Positions 1 to 8,817 of a DNA stretch of 64,000 nt are shown piece by piece. This DNA is from Flavobacteriaceae bacterium. Its GTDB lineage: Bacteria > Bacteroidota > Bacteroidia > Flavobacteriales > Flavobacteriaceae. A program made the position numbers and the translations under genes. The notes under the pieces are model-generated. The model had not been told where the DNA came from and did no database searches. It was given only the letters and a program-made list of their open reading frames with translations. The stretch is taken from NCBI GenBank assembly GCA_002707025.1, contig PALG01000031.1, positions 1 through 64,000 on the forward strand, given 5' to 3'. Every line of letters begins with the position of its first letter. Within the stretch, counting starts at the first letter, position 1.

Positions 1-145
1 AAAATCTCAGGTGCACTTCTAGTCTAATGTATTATCTAAATTCACTTATGTCTCTCGACATACGCGCTGTCTTATTCCCAATATATCAATGAACTTTTAT
101 TGTTAGATGCAGCGGATTTGAACCGCTAAAAATACCTTTCATCTA
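1..145 (-). promoter_or_regulatory. Probable rRNA operon leader (16S lies beyond the left edge)
   Basis: Read leftwards, this stretch contains GTTCATTGATATATTGG (about 96-80), which resembles the element I recall in Bacteroidota rRNA leaders and 16S-23S spacers. It is followed by a perfect 6-bp hairpin at 62-47 closed by a GAGA tetraloop. It lies just downstream of two tandem leftward promoters. No coding frame is convincing. The 16S gene itself would begin left of the window and is not seen, so the assignment is an inference. Confidence 0.6.
104..145 (-). other. tRNA-like T-arm/acceptor minihelix in the leader
   Basis: On the minus strand AGCGG-TTCAAAT-CCGCT (127-111) is a perfect 5-bp stem with a 7-nt loop identical in form to a TpsiC arm. 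It is enclosed by TAGATG (145-140) pairing with CATCTA (109-104), as an acceptor stem would. Only 12 nt separate the 5' strand from the T-arm, so there are no D or anticodon arms and this is not a functional tRNA. It may be a tRNA relic or an RNA processing signal. Confidence 0.5.
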
Positions 146-179
146 TGTTACCGAACGTCGCTCTTTCTGAAAGCGGGTG

Positions 180-209
180 CAAATGTAAAACTATTTTTTT
201 TACCCGCAA
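180..209 (-). promoter_or_regulatory. Leftward promoter P2 of the rRNA-type transcript
   Basis: The minus strand reads TTG (209-207), a 19-nt spacer, then TACATTTG (187-180). This matches the Bacteroidota housekeeping consensus TTG-N17-23-TAnnTTTG. The bases that follow, CACCCGCTTT, also follow P1 and begin the tRNA-Lys transcript at 15609 (CACCCGC), suggesting a common initiating region for stable-RNA promoters in this genome. Confidence 0.75.
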
Positions 210-282
210 TACTTTTTTAAATTTTTTTTTCAGAAAAAAAGAACTTGTTGTTTTGAGCAGTATTTGTTTCTCAAAGCGGGTG

Positions 283-312
283 CAAATATATATTCGATTA
301 TTAGATTCACAA
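283..312 (-). promoter_or_regulatory. Leftward promoter P1 of the rRNA-type transcript
   Basis: The minus strand reads TTG (312-310), a 19-nt spacer, then TATATTTG (290-283), followed by CACCCGCTTT as at P2. Two tandem strong promoters about 100 bp apart are typical of rRNA operons. Positions 313-495 between this promoter and the thrS promoter are AT-rich and I see no gene in them. Confidence 0.75.
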
Positions 313-495
313 ACATATTTTAAAAGTTTTTTTACAAAAATTTAACCCAATTAAATCAATTGACTGAAACGCAACAAGAAAGCCCTGAAAATATTTTTTA
401 GGTGTTACCTACCTATATATTTATACTAAAAAAGCAGGTGTAACAATTTAACCCGAAATACCACATCTTTTCATGGTTCAAATACACCTTAGGTA

Positions 496-526
496 TTGTA
501 AAACGCAATTACTAATAGTATCTTTG
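496..526 (+). promoter_or_regulatory. thrS promoter
   Basis: TTG (496-498), a 20-nt spacer and TATCTTTG (519-526) match the Bacteroidota consensus. Transcription should begin near 532, so the leader would be only about a dozen bases. This excludes the longer in-frame ATG at 473 as the thrS start. Confidence 0.75.
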
Positions 527-544
527 CTTTTTAAAATTAAGATA

Positions 545-2491
545 ATGATTGCAATTACTTTGCCGGACGGCAGCGTGAAAGAGTTTCCGAAGGGATCTAC
601 CCCTATGGATGTAGCTAAAAGCATAAGCGAAGGCTTAGCTAGAAATGTAATTTCCGCTTCATTTAATGATGCAACCCTAGAAACCACTACCCCACTAGAG
701 GAAGATGGCAATCTTGTTTTATATACTTGGAATAACGACGAAGGAAAAAAAGCCTTTTGGCATTCTTCCGCACATATCCTTGCCCAAGCTTTAGAAGAGC
801 TTTATCCCGGAGTAAAACTTTGGGTGGGACCGGCCATTGAAAATGGTTTTTACTATGATGTGGATTTGGGGGAGCAAACTATTTCAGAAAAAGACTTCAA
901 AGCTATTGAAGATAAAATGCTTGAAATCGCTAGGGGAAAACATGACTTTAAAATGAGATCCATTAGTAAAGCGGATGCCCTAGCTTATTATGACGGAAAG
1001 AATGAATATAAAGTAGATCTCATTGAAGGATTGGAGGACGGCTCGATTACTTTTTGTGATCATGACAGCTTTACCGACCTATGCCGTGGTGGACATATTC
1101 CCAATACTGGAATTGTTAAAGCAGTGAAAATTTTAAGCGTTGCAGGTGCCTATTATAAAGGCGACGAAAACAACAAACAGTTAACCCGAGTCTACGGAAT
1201 TAGTTTTCCGAAGCAAAAAGAATTAACGGAATACCTGCACCTCTTAGAAGAAGCAAAAAAGAGGGATCATAGAAAACTGGGAAAAGAACTGGAACTGTTC
1301 ACTTTCTCGCAAAAAGTGGGGCAAGGACTTCCCCTTTGGCTCCCAAAAGGAACTGCCCTTCGAGAGCGTTTGGAAAGCTTTTTGAAGGCAGCCCAAAAGA
1401 AAGCGGGTTATGAAATGGTGATTTCCCCCCATATTGGCCAAAAGGAATTATACGTTACTTCCGGTCACTTTGCCAAATATGGAGAAGATAGTTTTCAGGT
1501 AATTAAAACCCCAAATGAAGGGGAAGAGTTCATGTTAAAACCCATGAATTGCCCTCACCATTGTGAAATCTATCGCAGCAAACCTTGGTCTTACAAGGAT
1601 CTCCCTAAACGTTTTGCGGAATTTGGAACCGTATATCGCTACGAACAAAGTGGGGAACTTCATGGACTTACCCGGGTACGAGGCTTTACACAAGATGATG
1701 CCCATATTTTTTGTACCCCAGATCAACTGGATGAAGAATTCAAAAAAGTAATCGATTTGGTTCTTTATGTATTTGGATCTTTAGGTTTTGAAAACTTTAC
1801 GGCTCAAGTATCCTTGAGAGATCCGGAAAAACCCGAAAAATATATAGGAAGCACCGAAAATTGGGAAAAAGCAGAAAAAGCCATTTTGAATGCTGCAAAA
1901 GAGAAAAATTTAAATTATATTATAGAAGAAGGTGAAGCGGCATTTTATGGTCCAAAATTGGACTTCATGGTAAAAGATGCCTTAGGAAGAAGTTGGCAAT
2001 TGGGTACTATTCAGGTTGATTATAATTTACCCGAAAGATTTGACCTCCACTATAAAGGTAATGATAATGAGCTGCATCGCCCCGTTATGATTCACAGGGC
2101 GCCCTTTGGAAGCATGGAGCGTTTCATAGCCATTTTGCTGGAACACACAGGAGGGAATTTTCCTTTATGGCTTATGCCAGAGCAGGTTAGCATATTATCA
2201 TTAAGTGAGAAATACGAAAAATACGCTAAAAAAGTTTTAAATTTGCTGGAAAATAACGAAATTCGCGCCCTCGTTGACAACCGTAACGAAACTATTGGCA
2301 AGAAAATTAGGGAGGCTGAAATGAACAAAATCCCATTTATGCTTATAGTGGGAGAACAGGAGGAGAACGATGGCACAATTTCTGTTAGAAAACACAGCGA
2401 AGGGGATTTAGGTACGATGACCGTCGAAAAATTCTCTGAAATGATTCAATCAGAAGTAAAAAAAGAAATAAAAGAATTTAAGGAAGTTTAA
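545..2491 (+). CDS. thrS: Threonyl-tRNA synthetase
   Basis: ThrRS charges tRNA-Thr with threonine in the cytoplasm and edits misacylated serine. The 648-residue protein has the full family layout: an N-terminal TGS domain starting [10 protein letters not shown], the editing domain around residues 170-220, a class II catalytic core and a C-terminal anticodon-binding domain. Zinc and active-site signatures are visible: MKPMNCPHH, the motif 2 region [20 protein letters not shown], and [13 protein letters not shown] chose ATG 545 because an upstream in-frame ATG at 473 precedes the promoter and adds 24 residues that resemble no ThrRS. It heads the thrS-infC-rpmI-rplT translation operon common in bacteria. 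Confidence 0.97.
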   Translation: MIAITLPDGSVKEFPKGSTPMDVAKSISEGLARNVISASFNDATLETTTPLEEDGNLVLYTWNNDEGKKAFWHSSAHILAQALEELYPGVKLWVGPAIENGFYYDVDLGEQTISEKDFKAIEDKMLEIARGKHDFKMRSISKADALAYYDGKNEYKVDLIEGLEDGSITFCDHDSFTDLCRGGHIPNTGIVKAVKILSVAGAYYKGDENNKQLTRVYGISFPKQKELTEYLHLLEEAKKRDHRKLGKELELFTFSQKVGQGLPLWLPKGTALRERLESFLKAAQKKAGYEMVISPHIGQKELYVTSGHFAKYGEDSFQVIKTPNEGEEFMLKPMNCPHHCEIYRSKPWSYKDLPKRFAEFGTVYRYEQSGELHGLTRVRGFTQDDAHIFCTPDQLDEEFKKVIDLVLYVFGSLGFENFTAQVSLRDPEKPEKYIGSTENWEKAEKAILNAAKEKNLNYIIEEGEAAFYGPKLDFMVKDALGRSWQLGTIQVDYNLPERFDLHYKGNDNELHRPVMIHRAPFGSMERFIAILLEHTGGNFPLWLMPEQVSILSLSEKYEKYAKKVLNLLENNEIRALVDNRNETIGKKIREAEMNKIPFMLIVGEQEENDGTISVRKHSEGDLGTMTVEKFSEMIQSEVKKEIKEFKEV

Positions 2492-2507
2492 TTAAAATTT
2501 AGTAGCC

Positions 2508-3062
2508 ATAGCAATAAGAAGAAGAAGAGGCCCTAGTCGCGCCAGAAAACAAGAAGACCAACACAAAATCAATGAAAAGATACGCGCTCAGGAAGTTCGT
2601 GTCGTGGGAGATAATGTGGAAGTTGGCATTTACCCCATAAAGAAAGCATTAGCCATTGCAGAAGAGCAAGGCTTGGATCTTGTGGAGATATCACCCAATG
2701 CGGAACCTCCCGTATGTAAAGTGATGGATTACAAGAAATTTGTTTTTGAACAAAAGAAAAGGGAAAAAGCCCTAAAAGCGAAAGCTTCAAAAGTAGTTGT
2801 GAAAGAAATTAGGTTTGGACCTAATACCGATGACCACGACTATGAATTTAAAAAGAAACATGGGGAAAAATTCCTTAAAGATGGTGCCAAGTTAAAAGCC
2901 TATGTTTTCTTTAAAGGAAGATCGATCATCTATAAAGACCAAGGTGAAATTCTTTTATTGCGATTGGCACAGGATCTGGAAGACTACGGAAAGGTAGAAC
3001 AGATGCCAAAACTAGAAGGGAAAAGAATGACCATGTTCATTGCTCCTAAAAAAACGAAGTAA
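2508..3062 (+). CDS. infC: Translation initiation factor IF-3, non-AUG start
   Basis: IF-3 binds the 30S subunit and checks start-codon choice. The 184-residue reading has the N-terminal domain ([19 protein letters not shown], then [20 protein letters not shown]), a basic linker and the C-terminal domain with [16 protein letters not shown]. No ATG, GTG or TTG exists in frame before GTG 2604, which would remove the conserved first strands. The flavobacterial N-terminus (M)AIRRRRGP aligns if translation starts at ATA 2508. A non-canonical start matches E. coli infC (AUU), where it underlies autoregulation. The gene lies 16 nt after thrS. Confidence 0.92.
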   Translation: MAIRRRRGPSRARKQEDQHKINEKIRAQEVRVVGDNVEVGIYPIKKALAIAEEQGLDLVEISPNAEPPVCKVMDYKKFVFEQKKREKALKAKASKVVVKEIRFGPNTDDHDYEFKKKHGEKFLKDGAKLKAYVFFKGRSIIYKDQGEILLLRLAQDLEDYGKVEQMPKLEGKRMTMFIAPKKTK

Positions 3063-3122
3063 TCTTCAGTATTGCTGAAGTATTTATAAAAGAAAAAGCG
3101 AAATAAATTAAATACGTAGGAA

Positions 3123-3320
3123 ATGCCTAAACAAAAAACAAAATCTAGTGCCAAAAAGCGTTTTAAGCTTACCGGTACTGGTAAAATTAAAAGAAAGCAC
3201 GCTTTTAAGAGTCACATCTTAACCAAGAAGTCTAAAAAGCGTAAGCTAGCCTTAACTCATGACACTACGGTGCACAAGAGCGATGAGGACAATGTTAAAC
3301 AAATGCTTCGTTTGAAGTAA
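3123..3320 (+). CDS. rpmI: 50S ribosomal protein L35 (bL35)
   Basis: This is a small basic structural protein of the large ribosomal subunit. At 65 residues it has the family length, and it carries the hallmark start [20 protein letters not shown] and a lysine/arginine-rich middle. It sits between infC and rplT, the conserved bacterial order, and is probably co-transcribed with both. Confidence 0.97.
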   Translation: MPKQKTKSSAKKRFKLTGTGKIKRKHAFKSHILTKKSKKRKLALTHDTTVHKSDEDNVKQMLRLK

Positions 3321-3421
3321 TTGTTTAACCGGTTTAAACAATTTATTAACCCTGGAGTTGGGCTACTGAAAAGTAAATAAAGTGATTTTATCATCCGCCT
3401 GCTACAAAAAAAATTAAAATT

Positions 3422-3766
3422 ATGCCAAGATCAGTAAATTCAGTTGCAAAAAGAGCCCGAAGAAAAAAGGTGCTTAAGCAAGCCAAAGGATACTTTGGAA
3501 GACGTAAAAATGTATGGACTGTTGCTAAAAATGCCGTTGATAAGGCGATGCAATATTCGTACAGGGACCGTCGAAACAAAAAGAGAAATTTCCGTTCTTT
3601 ATGGATCACCCGTATTAATGCAGGTGCCCGTGAACACGGAATGTCTTATTCAAAGTTTATGGGAGCGTTAAAAGCGAATGATATCGAATTGAACCGTAAG
3701 GTTCTTGCCGATTTAGCAATGAACCACCCAGAAGCTTTTGAAGCTATTGTAAACAAAGTAAAATAA
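3422..3766 (+). CDS. rplT: 50S ribosomal protein L20 (bL20)
   Basis: L20 binds 23S rRNA and is needed early in large-subunit assembly. The 114 residues show the typical start [20 protein letters not shown], followed by the basic helix and [20 protein letters not shown]. It is the last gene of the operon and is followed by a strong bidirectional terminator. The 100-bp gap after rpmI could hold a regulatory RNA, but I see no clear L20-binding mimic. Confidence 0.97.
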   Translation: MPRSVNSVAKRARRKKVLKQAKGYFGRRKNVWTVAKNAVDKAMQYSYRDRRNKKRNFRSLWITRINAGAREHGMSYSKFMGALKANDIELNRKVLADLAMNHPEAFEAIVNKVK

Positions 3767-3806
3767 GGCGCGAGCCTATATTCAATAACATTATTTCGCT
3801 TAAAAA

Positions 3807-3825
3807 ACCCGCTCAATGAGCGGGT
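3807..3825. terminator. Bidirectional terminator between rplT and the leftward gene
   Basis: ACCCGCTC-AAT-GAGCGGGT forms an 8-bp stem with T-runs on both strands. It can end the thrS-rplT transcript from the left and the gene at 3835-5097 from the right. Confidence 0.9.
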
Positions 3826-3834
3826 TTTTGTTTT

Positions 3835-5097
3835 TTAAGTTTTTTGCTTTTTCTTCTTTGCCGCAGGGAATAATACATTATTCAAAATCAATCGGTATCC
3901 CGGTGAATTGGGATGTAAAGCCAGTTCTGTTTTAGCATCCCCTACCCGATGTTGATAATCTTCTGGGTCATGACCTCCATAGAAGGTGAAAAATCCCTTT
4001 CCCCTAATTCCATGAATATACCGGGCTTCACCATTACTTTTATTTTCCCCCATGACCAACACGGTAGACTTTACCTCGTCTCTTTCAAAGGAGGTCGTTT
4101 GGCCCATAAAACCCTTCACTAAAGCGGTATGGTTTTGTACGAGCATACAAGGAATAGGGTCCCACTTAGCAGAATAATCCATTAAAGTAAAATAATCGGT
4201 TTCTTTATTGATCCTACGTTTATTGGTCATATCTATAGAAGAAAATTCATAGACCATAGGGCTTCTTTCCAAGGTAAAATTGGTGAAGGCAAAAGTATTT
4301 CCATAATCTATCTTGCTTTGATAATTGGGTTCACTGGGATCGCCATCAAACATGGGTTCGCAAATATCGACGCCCTCTGCTGCCAAAGCAATATCAAAGC
4401 TATCGGTAGCACTGCACATGGCAAACATAAAACCTCCTCCCACAACATAATCCCTAATCTTAAGGGCCACATCCCTTTTCTCTTCGGAAACTTTATTATA
4501 TCCCAACTTTGAAGCTAACGCTTCCGCATCACGCTTTTGCTCTATATACCAGGGAGCCGATCGATAGGCACGGTAAAACTTTCCGTATTGCCCTGTGAAG
4601 TCTTCGTGGTGTAAGTGCAACCAATCGTATAGTAACAATTGGTCACTAAGTACTTCTTCATCGTACACTACGGTATAAGGAATTTCGGCATAGGTAAGCA
4701 CCATTGTTACAGCATCGTCCCACGGCTGATTCCCCTTGGGGGAATATACCGCAATTCGAGGGGCTTTTTCCAACACCACCGCTTCCATGTTTTGTGACGG
4801 ACTGCTAATATCCTCTAATATTTGATTGGTCTGAGCATCACTTATTACTTCAAAAGAAACCCCGCGAATTTGACATTCCTTCCGTATTTCCTCTGCATCG
4901 GGCAGTAGAAAAGAGCCTCCACGATAATTCAAAAGCCATTTGGCCTTCACTTGCTTTTCCAATACCCAATAGGTAATTCCGTAGGCTTTTAAATGTTCTG
5001 CTTGACTTTCAGCATCCATTGGGATTAGAATATAGGACGCAAACCCCTTAATACTGAAAAATAGTACAATTACTAAAAATGATAATTTCAACTTCAT
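3835..5097 (-). CDS. Exported conserved Bacteroidota protein (often auto-labelled asparagine synthetase B)
   Basis: The 420-residue protein starts with a signal peptide (MKLKLSFLVIVLFFSIKGFA). Its body contains APRIAVYSPKGNQPWDDAV, GGGFMFAMCSATDSFDIAL and FTFYGGHDPEDYQHRVGDA. I recall close relatives throughout the Flavobacteriaceae carrying the label asparagine synthetase B. The sequence does not support that label: there is no N-terminal catalytic Cys after Met, no ATP PP-loop, and export is predicted. The GGG...FYGGHDPED pattern is more like a ThuA/class I amidotransferase-type fold, but that is a guess. Function is unknown; the ending KKKKQKT is strongly basic. Confidence 0.7.
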   Translation of the reverse strand: MKLKLSFLVIVLFFSIKGFASYILIPMDAESQAEHLKAYGITYWVLEKQVKAKWLLNYRGGSFLLPDAEEIRKECQIRGVSFEVISDAQTNQILEDISSPSQNMEAVVLEKAPRIAVYSPKGNQPWDDAVTMVLTYAEIPYTVVYDEEVLSDQLLLYDWLHLHHEDFTGQYGKFYRAYRSAPWYIEQKRDAEALASKLGYNKVSEEKRDVALKIRDYVVGGGFMFAMCSATDSFDIALAAEGVDICEPMFDGDPSEPNYQSKIDYGNTFAFTNFTLERSPMVYEFSSIDMTNKRRINKETDYFTLMDYSAKWDPIPCMLVQNHTALVKGFMGQTTSFERDEVKSTVLVMGENKSNGEARYIHGIRGKGFFTFYGGHDPEDYQHRVGDAKTELALHPNSPGYRLILNNVLFPAAKKKKQKT

Positions 5098-5189
5098 GCT
5101 TAAATGTATGAAAAGACTTGGGATTATTAAAAAATAAAAATTCCCACTTTCGCAGGAATCTAAATCAAATTTTACGCCAAAAACAAAGA

Positions 5190-6740
5190 CTAGAAAGGAA
5201 TCCCATCATCATCAGGCGATAAATCGTCATTCATGGAGCTTCCAAAAGCTTCATCGGCAGAGGGAAGCTGTCCGGGTTTAAAGGTATCATCATTGGCGGC
5301 GTCGTTCATTCGGGAGTGGATTTCGGTAGGATAATCGAAAGTTTCCAAATTTTCAAAACGACCAAGATGCCCCACAAATTTGAGTCGGATTTCATCCAGT
5401 CCCCCATTACGGTGTTTGGCCACTATAAATTCGGCCTGACCCGCAGTAGGAGTCCGTTCCTCATCATCCCATTCATCAATCTTGTAATATTCGGGACGAT
5501 AAATAAAGGAAACGATATCCGCATCTTGCTCAATCGCTCCAGACTCCCGTAGGTCACTTAACAAAGGACGTTTACTCCCACCACGGGTTTCTACCGCTCG
5601 GGATAACTGTGACAATGCAATAACCGGAACATTTAATTCTTTAGCCAAGGCTTTCAGGTTTCTGGAAATGGTGGATATTTCCTGCTCCCGGTTACCCCCT
5701 TTTTGACTTCCCCCAGCGGTCATGAGTTGGAGGTAATCGATCATGATTAATTTGATACCATGCTGCGAGGCCAATCGTCGTGCTTTCGCCCGTAAATCGA
5801 ATATGGACAAGGAAGGTGTATCATCAATGTAAAGAGGTGCCTTTTCTAGATCCTTAACCTTTACATTGAGTTGCTCCCACTCGTGTTTTTCAAGATTTCC
5901 AGTACGCAGCTTTTCGGAAGAAAGTCCCGTTTCAGAAGAAATTAGACGCGTTATTAATTGTACGGAAGACATCTCCAAAGAGAAAAAAGCCACAGGTATA
6001 TTGTATTCCACAGCCATATTTCGGGCCATCGAAAGGGTTAACGCGGTTTTACCCATACCTGGGCGGGCTGCGATAATGACCAAGTCACTAGGCTGCCAAC
6101 CCGAAGTAAGTTTATCTACTTGGGTAAACCCAGTGGGGATACCAGAGAGACCTTCTTTATTGGCAATCTCCTCGATTCGCTTTTTAGCCTGAATTACTAA
6201 ACTTTGAGCTGTTTCTGAAGACCTTTTCAGGTTGCCTTGGGTAACTTCGTATAATTTGGCTTCGGCCGTATCCAATAGATCAAAAACATCGGTACCCTCA
6301 TCGTAGGATTCTTCAATAATTTCCGTAGAAATTTTAATCAAGCTTCGCTGAATGTATTTCTGAAGGATGATACGCGCATGAAACTCAATGTGTGCCGAAG
6401 AAGAGACTTTTTGGGTTAATTGGATTAAGTAAAACTCGCCCCCTATCACGTCCAATTTTTTTTCCTTCTTAAGTTGCGAAGAAACAGTTAATAAGTCAAT
6501 GGGCTCACTATTTTGGAACAAGGTATAAATTGCCTCGAATACAAATTGGTGTGCTTCTTTATAAAAAACTTCGGGATGCAATATATCGATTACCTCGTCG
6601 ACTCCTTTTTTGTCGATCATCATTGCTCCAAGAACAACTTCCTCTAAATCAACTGCTTGAGGGGGTAATTTTCCTTTTTCTAAAGAAATCACTTGTGAAA
6701 TCTTCTTGGAGTATGAGGTTTGAGGTTTTACTTTTTCCAT
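5190..6740 (-). CDS. dnaB: Replicative DNA helicase DnaB
   Basis: DnaB is the hexameric helicase that unwinds DNA at the replication fork. The 516 residues comprise the N-terminal primase-interacting domain (about 25-130), a linker, and the RecA-like motor with Walker A ARPGMGKTA near residue 225 and Walker B LIMIDYLQLM. Also visible are SQLSRAVETRG and the late motifs ending KFVGHLGRFENL. The last residues, SPDDDGIPF, closely imitate the acidic tip of SSB (DDDIPF), as described in the findings. No inteins are present. It is separated from accA by a terminator. Confidence 0.97.
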   Translation of the reverse strand: MEKVKPQTSYSKKISQVISLEKGKLPPQAVDLEEVVLGAMMIDKKGVDEVIDILHPEVFYKEAHQFVFEAIYTLFQNSEPIDLLTVSSQLKKEKKLDVIGGEFYLIQLTQKVSSSAHIEFHARIILQKYIQRSLIKISTEIIEESYDEGTDVFDLLDTAEAKLYEVTQGNLKRSSETAQSLVIQAKKRIEEIANKEGLSGIPTGFTQVDKLTSGWQPSDLVIIAARPGMGKTALTLSMARNMAVEYNIPVAFFSLEMSSVQLITRLISSETGLSSEKLRTGNLEKHEWEQLNVKVKDLEKAPLYIDDTPSLSIFDLRAKARRLASQHGIKLIMIDYLQLMTAGGSQKGGNREQEISTISRNLKALAKELNVPVIALSQLSRAVETRGGSKRPLLSDLRESGAIEQDADIVSFIYRPEYYKIDEWDDEERTPTAGQAEFIVAKHRNGGLDEIRLKFVGHLGRFENLETFDYPTEIHSRMNDAANDDTFKPGQLPSADEAFGSSMNDDLSPDDDGIPF

Positions 6741-6855
6741 AAGGCGAATGTAAAAAAAATGTTAAGAGCAGCTTTCTATTTTAAGAGCGGGCTATTCACC
6801 GTCCATTAACAATTGAACTGTTCATAACTTAAAAATATTGTTGATATCGACAAAA

Positions 6856-6881
6856 AAATCCGATTCAAAAAAATCGGATTT
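6856..6881 (-). terminator. Terminator downstream of accA
   Basis: On the minus strand AAATCCGATT and AATCGGATTT form a 10-bp stem followed by a T-run, 26 nt past the accA stop codon. The rest of the accA-dnaB gap (6741-6855) has no gene. It contains one isolated GAACTGT half-site that I do not interpret. Confidence 0.85.
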
Positions 6882-6906
6882 CCTAAAAAGGTTAGTATTG
6901 TTGAAT

Positions 6907-7860
6907 TTACCCTTTGAACTCTCCCATGGCACAATACTTTTCCATGCGTTTTTCGACCAATTCTTTTGGTGATAAGTTCTTTAAATCGGTATATACTTTC
7001 TCGATAGCCTTGGCTACTGTCACGTAAGTTTTTTCCTTATCGCTGTGAGCTCCCCCTAAAGGTTCTTTTACAATTTCGTCGATAAGCTTTAATTTTTTCA
7101 TATCGGTAGCGGTAAGTTTCAATGCTTCAGCCGCCTGTTCCTTGTACTCCCAACTTCTCCATAAAATAGAAGAACAGCTTTCAGGAGAAATCACAGAATA
7201 CCAAGTGTTCTCTAGCATTAGCACTTTATCCCCTACTCCTATGCCCAAGGCCCCGCCACTGGCACCTTCCCCAATGATCACCACAATAATGGGAACTTGC
7301 AAGCGTGTCATCTCTAGAATGTTACGGGCTATAGCTTCCCCTTGACCCCTTTCTTCAGCTTCCAATCCTGGGTAAGCGCCTGGAGTATCAATAAGCGTGA
7401 CTACTGGAATATTGAACTTCTCGGCCGACTTCATTAAGCGAAGTGCTTTGCGGTACCCTTCAGGATTCGCCATTCCAAAGTTACGATACTGACGGGTTTT
7501 GGTATTGTATCCCTTTTGCTGACCAATAAACATATAGCTTTGATCGCCAATTTTTCCTAACCCACCTACCATGGCCTTATCGTCCTTAAAATTACGATCG
7601 CCGTGGAGTTCCAAAAAAGAATCCCCACAAATGGCATTGATATAATCCATGGTGTAGGGACGATTAGGGTGGCGAGACAATTGAACACGTTGCCAAGCAG
7701 TAAGGTTTTTATAAATTTCCTTTTTGGTATCGTTTAATTTTTTTTCAATTTGCTTGCAAGTATTCGTGACATCTACATTACTTTCTTCTCCAATCTTACA
7801 AGCTTTTTCATATTGCTCCTGCAAGTCCTTAATAGGTAATTCAAAATCAAGATATTCCAT
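6907..7860 (-). CDS. accA: Acetyl-CoA carboxylase carboxyltransferase subunit alpha
   Basis: AccA, with AccD, transfers the carboxyl group from biotin to acetyl-CoA and makes malonyl-CoA for fatty acid synthesis. The 317 residues match the family length. Visible signatures are [20 protein letters not shown] near residue 80, [39 protein letters not shown] and the oxyanion-type [16 protein letters not shown]. The protein contains one complete alpha subunit with no AccD fusion. A -7 element TATCTTTG lies at 7903-7896 just upstream. Confidence 0.97.
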   Translation of the reverse strand: MEYLDFELPIKDLQEQYEKACKIGEESNVDVTNTCKQIEKKLNDTKKEIYKNLTAWQRVQLSRHPNRPYTMDYINAICGDSFLELHGDRNFKDDKAMVGGLGKIGDQSYMFIGQQKGYNTKTRQYRNFGMANPEGYRKALRLMKSAEKFNIPVVTLIDTPGAYPGLEAEERGQGEAIARNILEMTRLQVPIIVVIIGEGASGGALGIGVGDKVLMLENTWYSVISPESCSSILWRSWEYKEQAAEALKLTATDMKKLKLIDEIVKEPLGGAHSDKEKTYVTVAKAIEKVYTDLKNLSPKELVEKRMEKYCAMGEFKG

Positions 7861-7895
7861 AGGTTCTCTTGTTGAAGTTTTTTGGTTATAGTTTA

Positions 7896-7903
7896 CAAAG
7901 ATA
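7896..7903 (-). promoter_or_regulatory. accA promoter -7 element
   Basis: The minus strand reads TATCTTTG, an exact TAnnTTTG match, 36 bp upstream of the accA start and just after the stop codon of the exporter gene. I find no clear TTG 17-23 nt upstream, so the -33 element is weak or absent. Confidence 0.5.
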
Positions 7904-7914
7904 AGATTTTGCGC

Positions 7915-8817
7915 TTAGCTACGCGGAATTTGTCTACTTTTTCTATGCTTTCGGGTTTTAATGATTCCGTTGGCAATTACGGTTAACAGAATGACCAAAG
8001 CTCCTAGGTAAAACTGGGAATTCATATTTTCTGAATCTCCCAAAAATAAAAGTGCTAAAATAATTCCGTAAACGGGCTCTAAATTAATGGTAAGCATGAC
8101 CGTATATGGGGAAAGCCATTTCATGACATGCACGGAAGCTATAAATGCATATCCGGTACAAGCAGATGCTAAAATAAAAAGGTAGAGCCAGTCCATTTGG
8201 GAGACTTGGAAAAATTCTATGGTAAACTTTCCACTGAGCGCTAAATAAACACTTATACAAAACACGCCAAAGCCTAATTCATAAAAGGAAATTACGGAAG
8301 CTTGGTAGCGTTTTGCATATTTCCCATTGATTACTGAAAACAACGCACTAAGGAATGCTGAAGTTAATGCTAAAATGATGCCCCATAAAAAATGCATACT
8401 CGCCTGAAAAATGATGTATAAACCCACCACTGCGATAAGTCCAAAAATCACTTCGTAAACAATCACCTTTCTTCTATAAAAAATAGGTTCCAGTAAAGAA
8501 GTAAAGAAAGCACCTGTTGACATTATTGAAAGGGTTACCGAAACATTGGAAACTTTAATAGCTCCAAAAAAAGTAAGCCAGTGCACGGCTATAATGAAAC
8601 CAGCCAAACAAAACCCGGCAATGACTTTTTTGGGAAAACGGAACGATTTTTTAGTAAGCACTAGAAAAACAAACACCATGGCCGTGGCTAACAACATTCT
8701 GTACCAAACCAAGGGAATAGCCTCCAATGTTATTAATGCTCCCAATACTGCGGTAAACCCCCAAATGAAAACTATAAAGTGTAGGTGCAGGTAATTAAGA
8801 AGCTTATCGTTTCGCAT
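7915..8817 (-). CDS. EamA/DMT-family transporter
   Basis: This is a 300-residue integral membrane protein with about ten hydrophobic helices in two EamA-like halves (about 8-140 and 150-285), the drug/metabolite transporter layout. Motifs include FIVFIWGFTAVLGALITLEA and LEPVYGIILALLFLGD. The substrate cannot be told; members export amino acids, nucleosides or other metabolites. The start overlaps the end of the LptF/G-like gene by 14 nt, which indicates one leftward operon with tgt. Confidence 0.9.
   Translation of the reverse strand: MRNDKLLNYLHLHFIVFIWGFTAVLGALITLEAIPLVWYRMLLATAMVFVFLVLTKKSFRFPKKVIAGFCLAGFIIAVHWLTFFGAIKVSNVSVTLSIMSTGAFFTSLLEPIFYRRKVIVYEVIFGLIAVVGLYIIFQASMHFLWGIILALTSAFLSALFSVINGKYAKRYQASVISFYELGFGVFCISVYLALSGKFTIEFFQVSQMDWLYLFILASACTGYAFIASVHVMKWLSPYTVMLTINLEPVYGIILALLFLGDSENMNSQFYLGALVILLTVIANGIIKTRKHRKSRQIPRS

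Noticed and set aside
104-200. A complete tRNA gene in the left-edge leader
   Set aside because: A T-arm and acceptor-like stem exist, but there is no anticodon or D arm.
473-544. Longer thrS start at ATG 473
   Set aside because: It lies upstream of the promoter (496-526), and the 24 extra residues do not resemble the ThrRS N-terminus; [10 protein letters not shown] at 545 does.
2604-3062. infC starting at GTG 2604
   Set aside because: This would delete conserved IF-3 N-terminal residues ([13 protein letters not shown]) that are readable in frame upstream.
6812-6821. ACAGTTCAAT on the minus strand upstream of dnaB as a fifth LytTR site
   Set aside because: No second repeat 21 bp away and no -7 element at the 33-bp position.
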